The position numbers and the translations under genes are program-made. The notes below the pieces were generated by a model. The model had not been told where the DNA came from. It did no database searches and saw only the letters and a list, made by a program, of their open reading frames with translations. A DNA stretch of 64,000 nt, taken from assembly GCF_019884725.1 (NCBI RefSeq), contig NZ_CP082322.1, forward strand, positions 930,001-994,000, given 5' to 3'. The stretch is from Leucobacter tenebrionis (lineage in GTDB: Bacteria; Actinomycetota; Actinomycetes; Actinomycetales; Microbacteriaceae). Every line of letters begins with the position of its first letter. Position 1 is the first letter of the stretch. Below, one piece after another: positions 41,573 to 51,260 of the stretch.

Positions 41573-43317
41573 CAGAACAGCTCCCCCTGCCGCGCGGCAC
41601 CGCGCGACCCGGCGCTCGCGCCGAGCCGTCCGCCCACGCGCATCCGCTCGGCGACCAGCATGATCGCCGCAGTCAAGGCGCCGAGCACGACCGCCGCCGC
41701 GAGCCCTGCCCCGTAGCTGCCGGGCGCCTGGTGGCCGATCAACTCTCCGACGGCGACGGGCAGGGTCTGGGCGCCGGGACGCACGAGGAAGGAGGTCGCC
41801 CCGAACTCGCCGAGCGATGCCGCGAACGAGAACCCGAGCGCGAGCCCCGCGCTCCGGCCGAGCAGCGGCAGGTCGATGGTACCGAGCACGGTGAGCGGGC
41901 CGGCGCCGAGGGTCGCGGCGGCGAAGCGGATCCGCTCGTCGATGCCGCGCAGCACCGGCAGCAGGATGCGCACCACGAGAGGCAGTGCGACGAGCGCCTG
42001 GGCGATCGGGATCAGCACGGTCGAGGTGCGCAGATCGAAGCCGATCCCGAGCGGCCGGTGCATCGTGATGAGCAGGCCGAAGCCGAGCGTCACGGCAGAG
42101 ACCCCGAGCGGCAGCATCACGAGCCCGTCGAAGAGCCCCTGGGCCCGTTGCAGCCCGCGCGACCGGGGGCGGCGCGACAGCACGAGCGCGAGCAGCAGGC
42201 CGAGCGCGAGCGCGAGCGCGGCGGCGAGCGCGGCGATGCGGATCGATAACCCGATCGCGTGGATCACCGGTTCATCCAGGGGCAGCTCGGCCGGCGGGCG
42301 CACGAGGGCGGCGTAGTGCGCGAGCGTCCATCCGCCTGCCGAGTCGGCACCGCCTCCGCGCAGGGATCGGATCAGCAGGGTGACGAGCGGCGCGGCGTGC
42401 AGGAGCAGCGCGGTGAGCGAGAAGACGAGGATCGCCGGGAGATCCGCGATCCCCGGCCGCTTCTCGCGCGGCGCATCCTCGCGCAGTTCGACCGCCCGCT
42501 CCCCCGCTCGCCGCAGCCGCGCCGAGACGACGAGCGTCCCCCCCACGATGACGAACTGTGCGAGCGACAGCACCGCCGCGCCGCGCAGGTCGAGGAACTG
42601 CACGGTGAGCCGGTAGATCTCGGTCTCGACGTTCGAGAACTCCCGCCCGCCGAGGATCAGCACGATGCCGAACGATGTCGAGCAGAACAGGAAGACCAGG
42701 GCGGCAGCCGACGCGAGCGCCGGCGCGAGGGCCGGCAGCGTGACCGTGACCCACGCCCTGATCCGCCCCGCTCCCATGACGCGGGCCGCCATCGCGGAGC
42801 TCTCGTCGAGACGCGCCCAGAAGCTGCCGACCGTGCGCGCGACGACCGCGACGTTCGGGAACACGAGCGCGAGCACGAGCACGGTGAGCGTGCGATCGAG
42901 CCCGAGCCATTCGAGCGGCCCCGCGGGCCCGAAGAGCGCGGAGAAGGCGACGCCGACCACCACCGTCGGCAGCACGAACGGCACGGTCATGAGCCCGTGC
43001 AGCAGTGTGCGGCCCGGGAAGTCGAGTTTGTAGAGCACGTACGCGGCCGGCACTCCGAGCCCCACGGCGAGCGCGGCCGCGAGACCCGCCTGCAGCAGCG
43101 TCTGCCCGATGACCCGCCAGGTTCGGGCCGATCCGAACACCTCGGGCACGGCGGAGGCGTCGAGGCGGCCGTCCGCGACGAAGCCGGTGGCCACGAGCGA
43201 GAGCACCGGCCACAGGAAGAAGACGATCAGGAAGGCGAGCGGCAGGGCCGTCGCGAGGGTCCACCCCGCGACGGCCCACGCGCTCGCACGCGCGGCGGTC
43301 GTCCTCCGCCGCTGCAC
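41572..43317 (-). CDS. ABC transporter permease, two fused halves (ThiP type)
   Basis: This 581-residue protein comprises two BPD_transp_1 domains of six helices each, the organisation of thiamine (ThiP) and iron(III) (FbpB) permeases. Each half has an EAA-type loop, for example MAARVMGAGRIRAWVTVTLPALAP and AATLGAGPLTVLGTIDLPLLG. The TPP riboswitch upstream of the operon favours thiamine or a thiamine precursor. GTG start one base after the binding-protein stop. Confidence 0.85.
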   Translation of the reverse strand: MQRRRTTAARASAWAVAGWTLATALPLAFLIVFFLWPVLSLVATGFVADGRLDASAVPEVFGSARTWRVIGQTLLQAGLAAALAVGLGVPAAYVLYKLDFPGRTLLHGLMTVPFVLPTVVVGVAFSALFGPAGPLEWLGLDRTLTVLVLALVFPNVAVVARTVGSFWARLDESSAMAARVMGAGRIRAWVTVTLPALAPALASAAALVFLFCSTSFGIVLILGGREFSNVETEIYRLTVQFLDLRGAAVLSLAQFVIVGGTLVVSARLRRAGERAVELREDAPREKRPGIADLPAILVFSLTALLLHAAPLVTLLIRSLRGGGADSAGGWTLAHYAALVRPPAELPLDEPVIHAIGLSIRIAALAAALALALGLLLALVLSRRPRSRGLQRAQGLFDGLVMLPLGVSAVTLGFGLLITMHRPLGIGFDLRTSTVLIPIAQALVALPLVVRILLPVLRGIDERIRFAAATLGAGPLTVLGTIDLPLLGRSAGLALGFSFAASLGEFGATSFLVRPGAQTLPVAVGELIGHQAPGSYGAGLAAAVVLGALTAAIMLVAERMRVGGRLGASAGSRGAARQGELF

Positions 43318-43318
43318 G

Positions 43319-44455
43319 TCAGAGACCGATCGTGTCGCCCAGGGTCCCCAGCCAGCGCTCGCGACCCCGCTCGATCTCCTCGGGGGTGAGGTCGTGGGTC
43401 TGGTCCGCCCGGGGCTCGGGAGCGAACTTCGCCCACGCTTCGGGCATCTCGACGGTGTCGTCGACGGGGCTCATGTACATGGCGTCGGGGATCGTCTGCT
43501 GGAACTCGTGCGACACGAGATAGTCGACCACGGCCTTCGCGCCCGCCTCGTTGGCGGCCCCCCTCAGCACACCCGCGTATTCGACCTGACGGGTGCAGGT
43601 GTCGAGCAGTGCCTTCGTGGTGCTCGCGGTCAGTTCGTCGTCGACGGTGAAGGCGGGCGACGAGGCGTAGGAGACCACGATGGGCCTGGTGCCGCCCTCG
43701 CCGCCCTGCGTGAACTGACCGTAGTAGGCGTCGCTCCAGCCCTGCTCGATGCGGGCGCCGTTGTCGGTGAGCCGCTTCCAGTAGTCGGCGAAACCGTCCT
43801 CGCCGAAGGCCGCGACCGTGCCGACGAGGAAGGAGGCGCCGGTGGAGGAGGCGGTCGGATCGAGCAGCACGGTGAGGTCGCGGTATGCGGGATCGGCGAG
43901 ATCCTCGTAGGTCTCGGGCTCGTCGAGCCCCTTCTCCTCGAACCATGCGGTGTCGATGTTGATGCAGGTGGCTCCGGTGTCGACGGGCGTGAGCGCGAGT
44001 GCCGCATCGCTGCCGCTGCCCGCCCCGTCCCCCTCGGAGCCGTCTGCGCCCAGGGCGTATTCGAGGGCTCCCTTCGGCAGCTCGGACGGGGTGTACGGCA
44101 CCACCACGTCGTTGTCGACGAGCCGCGAGGCGAAGATGTTGTCGACACCGAAGAAGGCGTCCGCGATCGGGGCGCCGGCGGTGAGCACGAGCTTGTTGGT
44201 GAGTTCGCCGCCGTCGCCCGCGGAGATCACCTCGACGTCGTACCCGGTCGCGGCGCTGGCCGCCTCGGCGACCTCGTCGTTCGGGAACGAGTCGTGCACG
44301 ACCAGCGTGACCTTGTCGGCTTCGGCGGATCCGCCGCCGGACTCCGATCCCGAGCACCCGGTGAACGCGAGCGCGCAGACCACGGTGAGCGCGATCACCG
44401 GGATCGCGGTGCGACGGGTTCGGGCGATCGGGGATGTACGACTTACAGGCACCAT
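43319..44455 (-). CDS. Thiamine-type ABC transporter substrate-binding lipoprotein
   Basis: The 378-residue protein has a lipobox FTGC (Cys34) and a periplasmic-binding fold of the ThiB/iron type (VTLVVHDSFPNDEVAEAASAATGYDVEVI, then ADAFFGVDNIFASRL, INIDTAWF, PIVVSYASSPAF, FQQTIPDAMYMSPV). These phrases match thiamine-binding proteins. A TPP riboswitch immediately precedes the ATG, so the ligand is very probably thiamine, its phosphate or a precursor. First gene of the operon with the permease and the P-loop kinase-like gene; no ATPase gene is present here. Confidence 0.88.
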   Translation of the reverse strand: MVPVSRTSPIARTRRTAIPVIALTVVCALAFTGCSGSESGGGSAEADKVTLVVHDSFPNDEVAEAASAATGYDVEVISAGDGGELTNKLVLTAGAPIADAFFGVDNIFASRLVDNDVVVPYTPSELPKGALEYALGADGSEGDGAGSGSDAALALTPVDTGATCINIDTAWFEEKGLDEPETYEDLADPAYRDLTVLLDPTASSTGASFLVGTVAAFGEDGFADYWKRLTDNGARIEQGWSDAYYGQFTQGGEGGTRPIVVSYASSPAFTVDDELTASTTKALLDTCTRQVEYAGVLRGAANEAGAKAVVDYLVSHEFQQTIPDAMYMSPVDDTVEMPEAWAKFAPEPRADQTHDLTPEEIERGRERWLGTLGDTIGL

Positions 44456-44462
44456 CGAGGCT

Positions 44463-44550
44463 TCCTTCCTCCGCTGGCATGAACCAGATCAGGTTGAACG
44501 GTCGGAGCTCGCGTGCTCCCTCTCAGCCCCGCGCGTCGGGACTCCCGTGG
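44463..44550 (-). promoter_or_regulatory. TPP riboswitch (THI box)
   Basis: Read on the minus strand, the leader carries the universally conserved GGGGCTGAGAGG and, further on, CCTGATCTGGTTCATGCC followed by AGCGGAGGAAGG. These match the two TPP-contacting helices. The 3' end overlaps the purine-rich ribosome binding site 5-15 nt before the start codon, so TPP binding probably blocks translation. Confidence 0.95.
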
Positions 44551-44578
44551 ATTGCCCTCTCAGCCTAACAGGTTGCGG

Positions 44579-46324
44579 TCACCGCTCCTCGCGGCCCCGA
44601 CGCCACCGGGAGCGGTGCGGGGGTTCGGGATCGCCGTCGTCCAGCGGCCGCCCGTCCCACGCGTAGGCGCGCAGCAGGGCTTCCGAGTCCTGCTCGTCCA
44701 GATCGTCGACGGCTCCCGCGAGATCCGCGGTCTCGCCGAGGTCGGAGTCATCGCTGTCGGGGTCGTCAGCCGCGGGACCGTCAGCCGCGGATCCTGATGC
44801 TTCGGAGCCGTCGAGGCCGGGAGCCTCGCGCTCGCGGCCGGCCCCTGCAGCTTCCTCACCCGCGGAAGCATCGAGGGCATCGAGGGCGTCGGCGGCATCG
44901 GCATCAGCGGTGAGGTCGACGGTTTCATCGGCATCGACGCCGACATCGATGGTTCCCTCGGAGCGCCCGGCATCGCCGCCGAGCCCGCTCAGCGCGGGCA
45001 GGGCCTCGGCGTTCTTCCGACGGCGCCGGCCCGGCACCCGCACGGTGCGCACGCGCTCGCTCATCGCACGGGCTGTCTCCGGGAGCGCCTCGCGGATCCG
45101 CCCCAGGTCGATGCGAGCCGCCGCGATTCCGAGGAGTGCGCCCGCGCCGAGCTCGGCAGCGGCGAGACCGCCGGCGATCCACGGCTCGGCCCCTGCGGTC
45201 TCGAGCCGCCCCGGGCCGATCGATCCGCTCGCGAGCGCGCACAGCGCGGCCACCGCGAGTCCGACCAGCAGTGCCGCCACCACGGGGGTGACGAGGGCCG
45301 CGATCCAGCCGACCCGTCGCTGCTGCGGTCGGCGGGCGAACAGCACGCCGATCGCGACCCCGGTCAGCACCAGCAGAGCCGGGACCAGCGCCCCGAGAGC
45401 CCCCCAGCCCTGCGGGATCGCGCCGAAGAGCGGGAGCGCGGGCAGCGGCCCGAGCAGCGCCTCGAACGGTGTCGCCGAACTCCCCGCCCCGACGGAGAAG
45501 CCGGCTCCGGTCAGCCAGGCGACGCCCCAGATCACCGCGACGGGCAGCAGCGCGACCTGCACGATGAACACGAGCACGGAGCCCAGCGGATCGAGGTGCA
45601 GGCCCTGCGTCAGCGCGATCACGTGCGGATATCCCACGACGATCGCGACGGCGAAGGCGAGGCCCGCGAGCCCCAGCAGGGCCACCAGCATCGCGACCGC
45701 GAGACGCCCGGTCTCCCCCGCCCGCGCAGGCAGCACCGCGGCCCACGCCGAGGCGCCGGCACGCTCGACGCCCCGCTGAACCGCACGCACGCAGGCCCGC
45801 CACCAGTCGTGCTCATCGCGCATCGCGCGCACGCAGAACGCAGCGGTCGAGACCGCGCCGTACCCGACCGCGGGCACCAGAGCAGCCAGCCACAGCGGCC
45901 ACACCTGGAGCGGCGCCGCCAGCGTGGCCGTTCCGAAGGCCACCGCGCCGAAGCCGAGCATCCCGCCCAGCGCTCCCGCCGCTCCGATCCCGCCGCGCGC
46001 GCCGAACCGCCACCCGGCCCTCGCCGCGAGCAGCACGGTGATGAGCGTGATGCCGAGGGGCGCGAGGGAGAGCACGAACTCGAGCTGCTCGGGAGCGAGA
46101 CCGAGGCTCAGCGCGGTCTGCGCATCGACTTCCAGCCGCATCGGCACCCGGTGCGCGAGCAGCCATGCGCCCGCGACCGCCGCGACGACCGCGTTCGGTT
46201 CGGCCGCGAGACCGAACACCACCGTCCACAGCAGCAGCGCGGGCACGGTGACCGCCGCGAGACCCGCGACGGCGACGGCAGCCGCCTCGATCGCGGCAAC
46301 CACCGCTGTGACTATGGCTCTCAT
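44579..46324 (-). CDS. DUF6350 multi-pass membrane protein
   Basis: The 581-residue protein has about ten hydrophobic helices in its first 430 residues and a long acidic, low-complexity cytoplasmic tail rich in Asp/Ala/Glu. The membrane part corresponds to DUF6350, which in many actinobacteria lies between sucD and purN and is sometimes annotated as a cell-division (PerM-like) protein. Its function is unknown. Here it is separated from purN by the thiamine operon and from sucD by about 8 kb. Confidence 0.8.
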   Translation of the reverse strand: MRAIVTAVVAAIEAAAVAVAGLAAVTVPALLLWTVVFGLAAEPNAVVAAVAGAWLLAHRVPMRLEVDAQTALSLGLAPEQLEFVLSLAPLGITLITVLLAARAGWRFGARGGIGAAGALGGMLGFGAVAFGTATLAAPLQVWPLWLAALVPAVGYGAVSTAAFCVRAMRDEHDWWRACVRAVQRGVERAGASAWAAVLPARAGETGRLAVAMLVALLGLAGLAFAVAIVVGYPHVIALTQGLHLDPLGSVLVFIVQVALLPVAVIWGVAWLTGAGFSVGAGSSATPFEALLGPLPALPLFGAIPQGWGALGALVPALLVLTGVAIGVLFARRPQQRRVGWIAALVTPVVAALLVGLAVAALCALASGSIGPGRLETAGAEPWIAGGLAAAELGAGALLGIAAARIDLGRIREALPETARAMSERVRTVRVPGRRRRKNAEALPALSGLGGDAGRSEGTIDVGVDADETVDLTADADAADALDALDASAGEEAAGAGREREAPGLDGSEASGSAADGPAADDPDSDDSDLGETADLAGAVDDLDEQDSEALLRAYAWDGRPLDDGDPEPPHRSRWRRGREER

Positions 46325-46388
46325 CGCCAGCAGCTTACTCTGCTCACTCGATGCTTTGCTCGGTGCTCGAACCGCTCGCGGACGCCGC

Positions 46389-47183
46389 TCACTCGGCAGC
46401 GGGGTGCACGCGGATGAGCGCGAGGATCTCGTCGCTCAGCCCCTGGAACTCGGGGGTGCGCTCCGAGGCCAACGTGCGCGGGCGCGGGATCGGCACGTCG
46501 ACGATTCGCTGCACGCGACCGGGCCGCGGGCTCATCACGACCACCCGATCGCTCGTCACCACCGCCTCGTCGATGTCGTGCGTCACGAGCAGCACCGTGA
46601 GCCGGTGCTGCTCCCACACCTCGAGCAGCAGTTCCTGCATGGTGCGCCGGGTGAGCGCGTCGAGTGCGCCGAAGGGCTCGTCCATGAGCAGCATGTCCGG
46701 GCCGTAGCTCAGCGAGCGCGCCAGGGCGACCCGCTGCTGCATCCCGCCCGAGAGCTGCGCCGGATAGGAGCGCTCGAAGCCCTCGAGCCCCACCAGCCGC
46801 AGAAACTCGCGGGCGCGATCCGCACGCTCCGAGCGCGTCAGCCCGGGCTCCCCCCGCAGCGCGAACTCCACGTTCTGCTGCACGGTGAGCCACGGCATCA
46901 GGGTCGCCTGCTGGAACACGACCCCGCGATCCCGCCCCGGCCCGACGACCTCGCGCCCGCCCACCTCGATCGTGCCCTCCGTCGGCTCCTCGAGACCCGC
47001 GACCAGGGAGAGCAGCGTCGATTTACCGCACCCCGAAGCCCCAACTATCGAGACGAACTCGTTCTCGGCGACCTCGAGATCCACGCCCTCGAGAGCGGTC
47101 ACGGCGCTTCCGCCCGCGCCGAAGCGCTTCACCAGGCCGCCGATGCGCAGCTTGGGAGCCCTCGTCCGATCCTGCCCGCTCAT
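46389..47183 (-). CDS. ABC transporter ATPase (sulfonate/nitrate/taurine type)
   Basis: The 264-residue subunit shows Walker A GASGCGKST, the VFQQATLMPWLTVQQNVEFAL Q-loop region typical of SsuB/TauB/NrtD, signature LSGGM and Walker B MLLMDEPFGALDALTR. The ATG at 47183 overlaps the permease stop (ATGA); the longer open frame is a shadow of the permease gene. It is the last gene of a three-gene import operon. Confidence 0.9.
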   Translation of the reverse strand: MSGQDRTRAPKLRIGGLVKRFGAGGSAVTALEGVDLEVAENEFVSIVGASGCGKSTLLSLVAGLEEPTEGTIEVGGREVVGPGRDRGVVFQQATLMPWLTVQQNVEFALRGEPGLTRSERADRAREFLRLVGLEGFERSYPAQLSGGMQQRVALARSLSYGPDMLLMDEPFGALDALTRRTMQELLLEVWEQHRLTVLLVTHDIDEAVVTSDRVVVMSPRPGRVQRIVDVPIPRPRTLASERTPEFQGLSDEILALIRVHPAAE

Positions 47184-48001
47184 GAGCGTCCCTCCTGGTA
47201 CGCGAACATCCGACGCCCGGCGGCTCGCATCACCTGATCGAGCACGAGGCCCAGCAGCCCCAGCACGAAGACGTAACCGATGATGAGATCCGTCTGGAAG
47301 AAGCGCTGCGCCACCGTGATCCTGAAGCCCATGCCGCTCGAGGCCGCCACGAGCTCGGCCACCACGAGCCAGGTCCACGCCCAGCCGAGGGTGATCCGCA
47401 GCGCGTCCCAGATGCGCGGCATGGCCGACGGCACCACGATCCGGGTGAGCAGCTGGATCCAGCTGAGGCCCAGCGTCTCGCCCAGGCTGACGAGGTTGCG
47501 GGGTGTGCGGCGCACCGCGTCGGCGACCATCAGCACCTGCTGGAAGAAGGTGCCCATCCAGATGATTAGGAACTTCTGGTTCTCCTCGATGCCGGCCCAC
47601 ACGATGGTGAGCGGCACGAATGCCACGACCGGCATGTACCGGATGAAGTCCATGAGCGGTTCGAGCGCGGCCTCGATCCGGGCATTCACCCCCATGAGGG
47701 TGCCGATCGGCACCGCCATGACGGTGGCGATCACGAAGCCGACGACGATGCGCAACGAGCTCACCCCGATGTCGCTCCACAGTTCGCCGTTCGCCGCCTG
47801 GGCGCCGAGCGCGCCGAACACCGCGCCCGGCCCCGGGAGGAACATGGGATCGACGAGCCCGCTCGCGCTCACCGCCGTCCACACCGCGATGAGCACTACG
47901 AACGTCATCACCGCCGTCGCGAGGTAGGCCGAGCGGCCCAGGGGTGAGGCGATGCGGGCACGCCTGCGCCGGCGAGGGGCGCTGCTGGGTGAGGGTGCCA
48001 T
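47180..48001 (-). CDS. ABC transporter permease (SsuC/TauC type)
   Basis: The 273-residue permease has six helices and the family EAA loop (VSLGETLGLSWIQLLTRIVVPSAMPRIWDALRITLGWAW). It belongs to the sulfonate/nitrate/taurine permease group. It begins 2 bp after the binding-protein stop and overlaps the ATPase gene, so the operon is tightly coupled. Confidence 0.9.
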   Translation of the reverse strand: MAPSPSSAPRRRRRARIASPLGRSAYLATAVMTFVVLIAVWTAVSASGLVDPMFLPGPGAVFGALGAQAANGELWSDIGVSSLRIVVGFVIATVMAVPIGTLMGVNARIEAALEPLMDFIRYMPVVAFVPLTIVWAGIEENQKFLIIWMGTFFQQVLMVADAVRRTPRNLVSLGETLGLSWIQLLTRIVVPSAMPRIWDALRITLGWAWTWLVVAELVAASSGMGFRITVAQRFFQTDLIIGYVFVLGLLGLVLDQVMRAAGRRMFAYQEGRS

Positions 48002-48003
48002 GC

Positions 48004-49026
48004 TCAGTCGACGGGCTCCCCGAGGAAGCCGGTGCGGATCGCGCTGGCGGCGTCGACGTCGCCCGAGACGAGGCCGATGCGCTTCGCCACCTCGATGAGC
48101 GCGGGCAGCGTCTCCTCGAGGTACTCTCCGCTCAGCAGCTCGCGGTTCTCTGCGAGGGAGTAGAAGTGCACGCCGTCGAAGGCGGTCTCGAGCTCGGAGG
48201 CGTCCGTGCCGACGCCCGTCGCGATGATCTCGCGGGCCTCGTCGGTGTTCGCGTCGTAGTAGGCGACCGCATCGTCCCAGGCGGCGAGCACCTCGGTGAC
48301 CTCGTCGGGTCGCTGCTCGAGCACCTCGTCGCGAACCACGAGCACGTCGGTGATGAGGCCGGGGTACTCGCCCGCCGTGGCCACGGTGTCGATGCCCTTG
48401 CCAGAACCGAGCGCCTCGCTGATGTAGGGCTCGTAGGTGACGCCCGCGTCGATGCTGCCCGAGACGAGGGTGGGTGTCACCTTGTCGGCCGAGAGCTCGA
48501 CCGTCTCGATGTCGTCGAAGCCCATGCCGGCCTCTTCGAGGGCCTCGGCGAGCAGGATCTCGCTCGTCGCTCCGCGCTCGAAGCCGACCTTCTTACCCGC
48601 GAGATCCTCGACGCTCGACACCCCGTCACCCGCGATGATCGCGTCGGCCTCGGTGGCCGAGTCGAGCATGAGCACGATCGACACGTCGACGCCCTGCTCG
48701 ATGAACTGCAGCGCGGCCTGCGCACCCACGTTCGCCATGTCCAAGCGGCCGGCGGCGAGCGCCGCGTTCACATCGGCGTCGGCGTTGAAGCTCGACAGCT
48801 CGACCTCGACGCCGCGATCCGCGAAGAAGCCCTGATCCTCGGCCACGTACCACTGCCCGTAGCCGAGCCAGGGCTGCGTGCCCATGCGGATCGTCTCACC
48901 TGAGGCTGCCGCGCCCTTCTCTCCCGAGTCGGCGCCCGCGCCTCCGGCGCAGCCGGTGAGGCCGAGGGCGAGGGCCGCGGTCGCTGCGGCGGTGACGGAG
49001 AGCGAACGGAGGAATCGGCGGGTCAC
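48004..49026 (-). CDS. ABC transporter substrate-binding lipoprotein (NMT1/SsuA type)
   Basis: The 340-residue protein has lipobox LTGC (Cys26) and a type II binding fold starting RMGTQPWLGYGQWYVAEDQGFF, with ANVGAQAALQFIEQGVD and DAGVTYEPYIS. This is the NMT1/ABC_SsuA-like family, which binds taurine, alkanesulfonates, nitrate or pyrimidine precursors. The ligand cannot be decided. The GTG start follows AAAGGA. The operon's promoter should lie in the 220-bp gap upstream, where no other gene is visible. Confidence 0.88.
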   Translation of the reverse strand: MTRRFLRSLSVTAAATAALALGLTGCAGGAGADSGEKGAAASGETIRMGTQPWLGYGQWYVAEDQGFFADRGVEVELSSFNADADVNAALAAGRLDMANVGAQAALQFIEQGVDVSIVLMLDSATEADAIIAGDGVSSVEDLAGKKVGFERGATSEILLAEALEEAGMGFDDIETVELSADKVTPTLVSGSIDAGVTYEPYISEALGSGKGIDTVATAGEYPGLITDVLVVRDEVLEQRPDEVTEVLAAWDDAVAYYDANTDEAREIIATGVGTDASELETAFDGVHFYSLAENRELLSGEYLEETLPALIEVAKRIGLVSGDVDAASAIRTGFLGEPVD

Positions 49027-49246
49027 GGGGGTCCTTTCGGGGCGGGCCTGGCGGCCGGTCGGTGCGGGAGGGCAGGTCGGTTCGGCGGATCGCCGAGCTC
49101 CGGGATCGGCGAGAGCGCGCGGCTCTGCCCGCGCAACCCCACCATTCTACGGCAGGCGCGGAACGCCGGATCCCGGAGGTGCGGGCGACGCCGGGTCACG
49201 GTCGCCCCATCCGCGGGCCGCGATGCCGGCCCCGCCGCTCGCGGGC

Positions 49247-49933
49247 TCAGCGCGGGTCGAGCGGGGCGTCGCGGGCGAGCGGGGCGTCGCGGGCGAGCGC
49301 CGCCGCGTGCGCCCGGCTCTCGGCTCCGAGTTTCACGAGGATGCTCGACACGTGCGTCTTCACGGTCGGCACCGAGATCCCGAGCTGCACCGCGATCCTC
49401 GCGTTCGACCGGCCGGCGCGCATCGCGGCGAGCACCTCGCGCTCGCGCGCCGTGAGCTGGTCGAGGCCCGGCAGGGGCGTCGGCTCCGGCGACGCAGGGG
49501 CCTCGGCGAGCGCCGCGAGCGCTCGCCGAGTGACCCGGGGGTCGAGCACGCCCTCTCCCTCGGCCACTCGCCGCACGGCCTCCACGAGGGGCGCCGCCTC
49601 GGTGGTCTTCAAGAGGAACCCCGCCGCGCCGGCCCGGATCGCGTCGAACACCAGCTCATCCTCGTCGAAACTCGTGAGCACCAGCACCTCGGAGCTGCCC
49701 TCGGCCACGATCCGCTGCGTGGCAGTGACGCCGTCGACACCGGGCATGCGCAGATCCATGAGCACGACGTCGGGGCGCAGCGCAGCAGCGTTGCGGATCG
49801 CGGCCGCACCGTCGCCGGCCTCGCCCACGACGCAGATACCGTGGGACTCGAGGATCATGCGCAGCCCCTCGCGGATCATGCCGTGGTCGTCGGCGAGCAC
49901 CACCCTCGGCGCGCCACCGTCAGTTCCGTTCAT
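49247..49933 (-). CDS. NarL/LuxR-family response regulator
   Basis: The 228-residue protein has a receiver domain with acidic pocket Asp15/Asp16, phosphoacceptor Asp60 (VVLMDLRMPGVDG) and the conserved Lys in FLLKTTE. A LuxR-type DNA-binding domain follows (about 148-212, LTAREREVLAAMRAGRSNARIAVQLGISVPTVKTHVSSIL). It ends in a duplicated RDAPLARDAPL. Its ATG overlaps the 3' end of the histidine kinase gene by 14 bp, so the pair is coupled. Confidence 0.92.
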   Translation of the reverse strand: MNGTDGGAPRVVLADDHGMIREGLRMILESHGICVVGEAGDGAAAIRNAAALRPDVVLMDLRMPGVDGVTATQRIVAEGSSEVLVLTSFDEDELVFDAIRAGAAGFLLKTTEAAPLVEAVRRVAEGEGVLDPRVTRRALAALAEAPASPEPTPLPGLDQLTAREREVLAAMRAGRSNARIAVQLGISVPTVKTHVSSILVKLGAESRAHAAALARDAPLARDAPLDPR

Positions 49934-51152
49934 GCAGGATCCTCTCGCTCGGCCGAACCGGCACCGGCAGACGCGCCCGCACCGCCCACACGCCCTCGCC
50001 CTCGCGGCCGGCGGAGAGCTCGCCCTCGAGTGCGAGCACCCGTTCTCGCAGCAGCGCGATCCCCATCCCGCTGCCCTCGAGCGATGGCCGCGCGAGCGCG
50101 GCGCCGCCGCGGGACACCACGTCGACCCGCGCCTCATCGAGTGCCACGGTCACTCGCACCTCGACCTCCGCCCCCGCGGCGTGCCGCACGCAGTTCGCGA
50201 GCCCCTCCCGCACGATGCTGCCGATCGCCTGGTCGACCGGCGCCGGCAGCTCGGCCACGGACTCATCGCTGAGCGTCGCCGTGACTCCCGCACCGTTGGC
50301 GGCCTCGACGAGGTCGGCGAGATCCGCCCGCCCCGGCGGAGCGAGATCCTGCTCCCCCGTACGCAGCACCCGGATCATCGACCGGAGAGCGCCGTGCGCT
50401 TCGAGGCTCGCGTCGCGCACCGCTCGCAGCGCACCGCGCGCGGCCTCCGCATCGCCCGTCTCCGAGGGAAGGCCGAGCGCCGCCTCGCTGCGGATCGCGA
50501 CGGCGGACACGTGGCCCGCCACGACGTCGTGCAGCTCTCTCGCCATGCGTTCTCGCTCGCTCCTCACCGCGGACGCCCGGTCGAGCTCCGCCAGCCGGGC
50601 CGCGTCCTCGGCGCGCTGCCGGTACAACTCGACCATCTCGCGCGACTGCGCCTTGAAGTTCGCGTACCAGTAGGCCATCCCCACGAGGGCGCCGAACTGG
50701 ATGCCGACCATCACCGCATCGCGCAGCTCGCCCGAGAGCGCGAAGGCCACGACGAGCGGCGCCAGCGTACTCGGCACCAGGACGACGAGGAGTCTTCGGC
50801 GTCGCTCGGGGCCGAGTCGTACGATATGCGCGTCGAAGAGATCGAGCAGCACCAGCAGGGGGACGAGGCCGCCGACCGTGAGCAGATCGGCGACGAAGAC
50901 GACCGCTGCGGCCAGGGTCGCAGCGCCCGGAGCACGGGGCCGCAGCGGCAGGAGCGAACAGGCCGCCGACGCTGTCACCAGCGTCCACCACGGCGAGACC
51001 CGATCCGGCAGCAACGAGAACACGCTCCACAGCCCCGACCAGCCCAGCGCCGCGAGCACGACGGCGAGCAGCAGGTAGAGCGCCGCGAGAGCCGCCGGGC
51101 GAGCGGCGATCCTGCGCAGCACGCCGCGCGGCTCCAGGGTGTCGGTGGTCAT
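49920..51152 (-). CDS. NarL-type sensor histidine kinase
   Basis: The 410-residue kinase has an N-terminal membrane part of about four to five helices (residues 20-165), a HisKA_3 dimerisation domain with His208 in RELHDVVAGHVSAVAIRSE, and an HATPase_c domain ending GSGMGIALLRERV. No extracellular sensor domain is visible, so it probably senses within the membrane. It is divergent from the GAP-family protein gene, a possible target. The extended open frame upstream is not coding. Confidence 0.9.
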   Translation of the reverse strand: MTTDTLEPRGVLRRIAARPAALAALYLLLAVVLAALGWSGLWSVFSLLPDRVSPWWTLVTASAACSLLPLRPRAPGAATLAAAVVFVADLLTVGGLVPLLVLLDLFDAHIVRLGPERRRRLLVVLVPSTLAPLVVAFALSGELRDAVMVGIQFGALVGMAYWYANFKAQSREMVELYRQRAEDAARLAELDRASAVRSERERMARELHDVVAGHVSAVAIRSEAALGLPSETGDAEAARGALRAVRDASLEAHGALRSMIRVLRTGEQDLAPPGRADLADLVEAANGAGVTATLSDESVAELPAPVDQAIGSIVREGLANCVRHAAGAEVEVRVTVALDEARVDVVSRGGAALARPSLEGSGMGIALLRERVLALEGELSAGREGEGVWAVRARLPVPVRPSERILHERN

Positions 51153-51260
51153 GCTCCCATCCAAGCAGGCACCACCGACATTCCTCTCCGACCAAAGTAG
51201 GAGGGGCACTCGGGCTTTCCGCCGATGCGGCACACGGGGCGCGCACGCGAAAGTGGCAGC

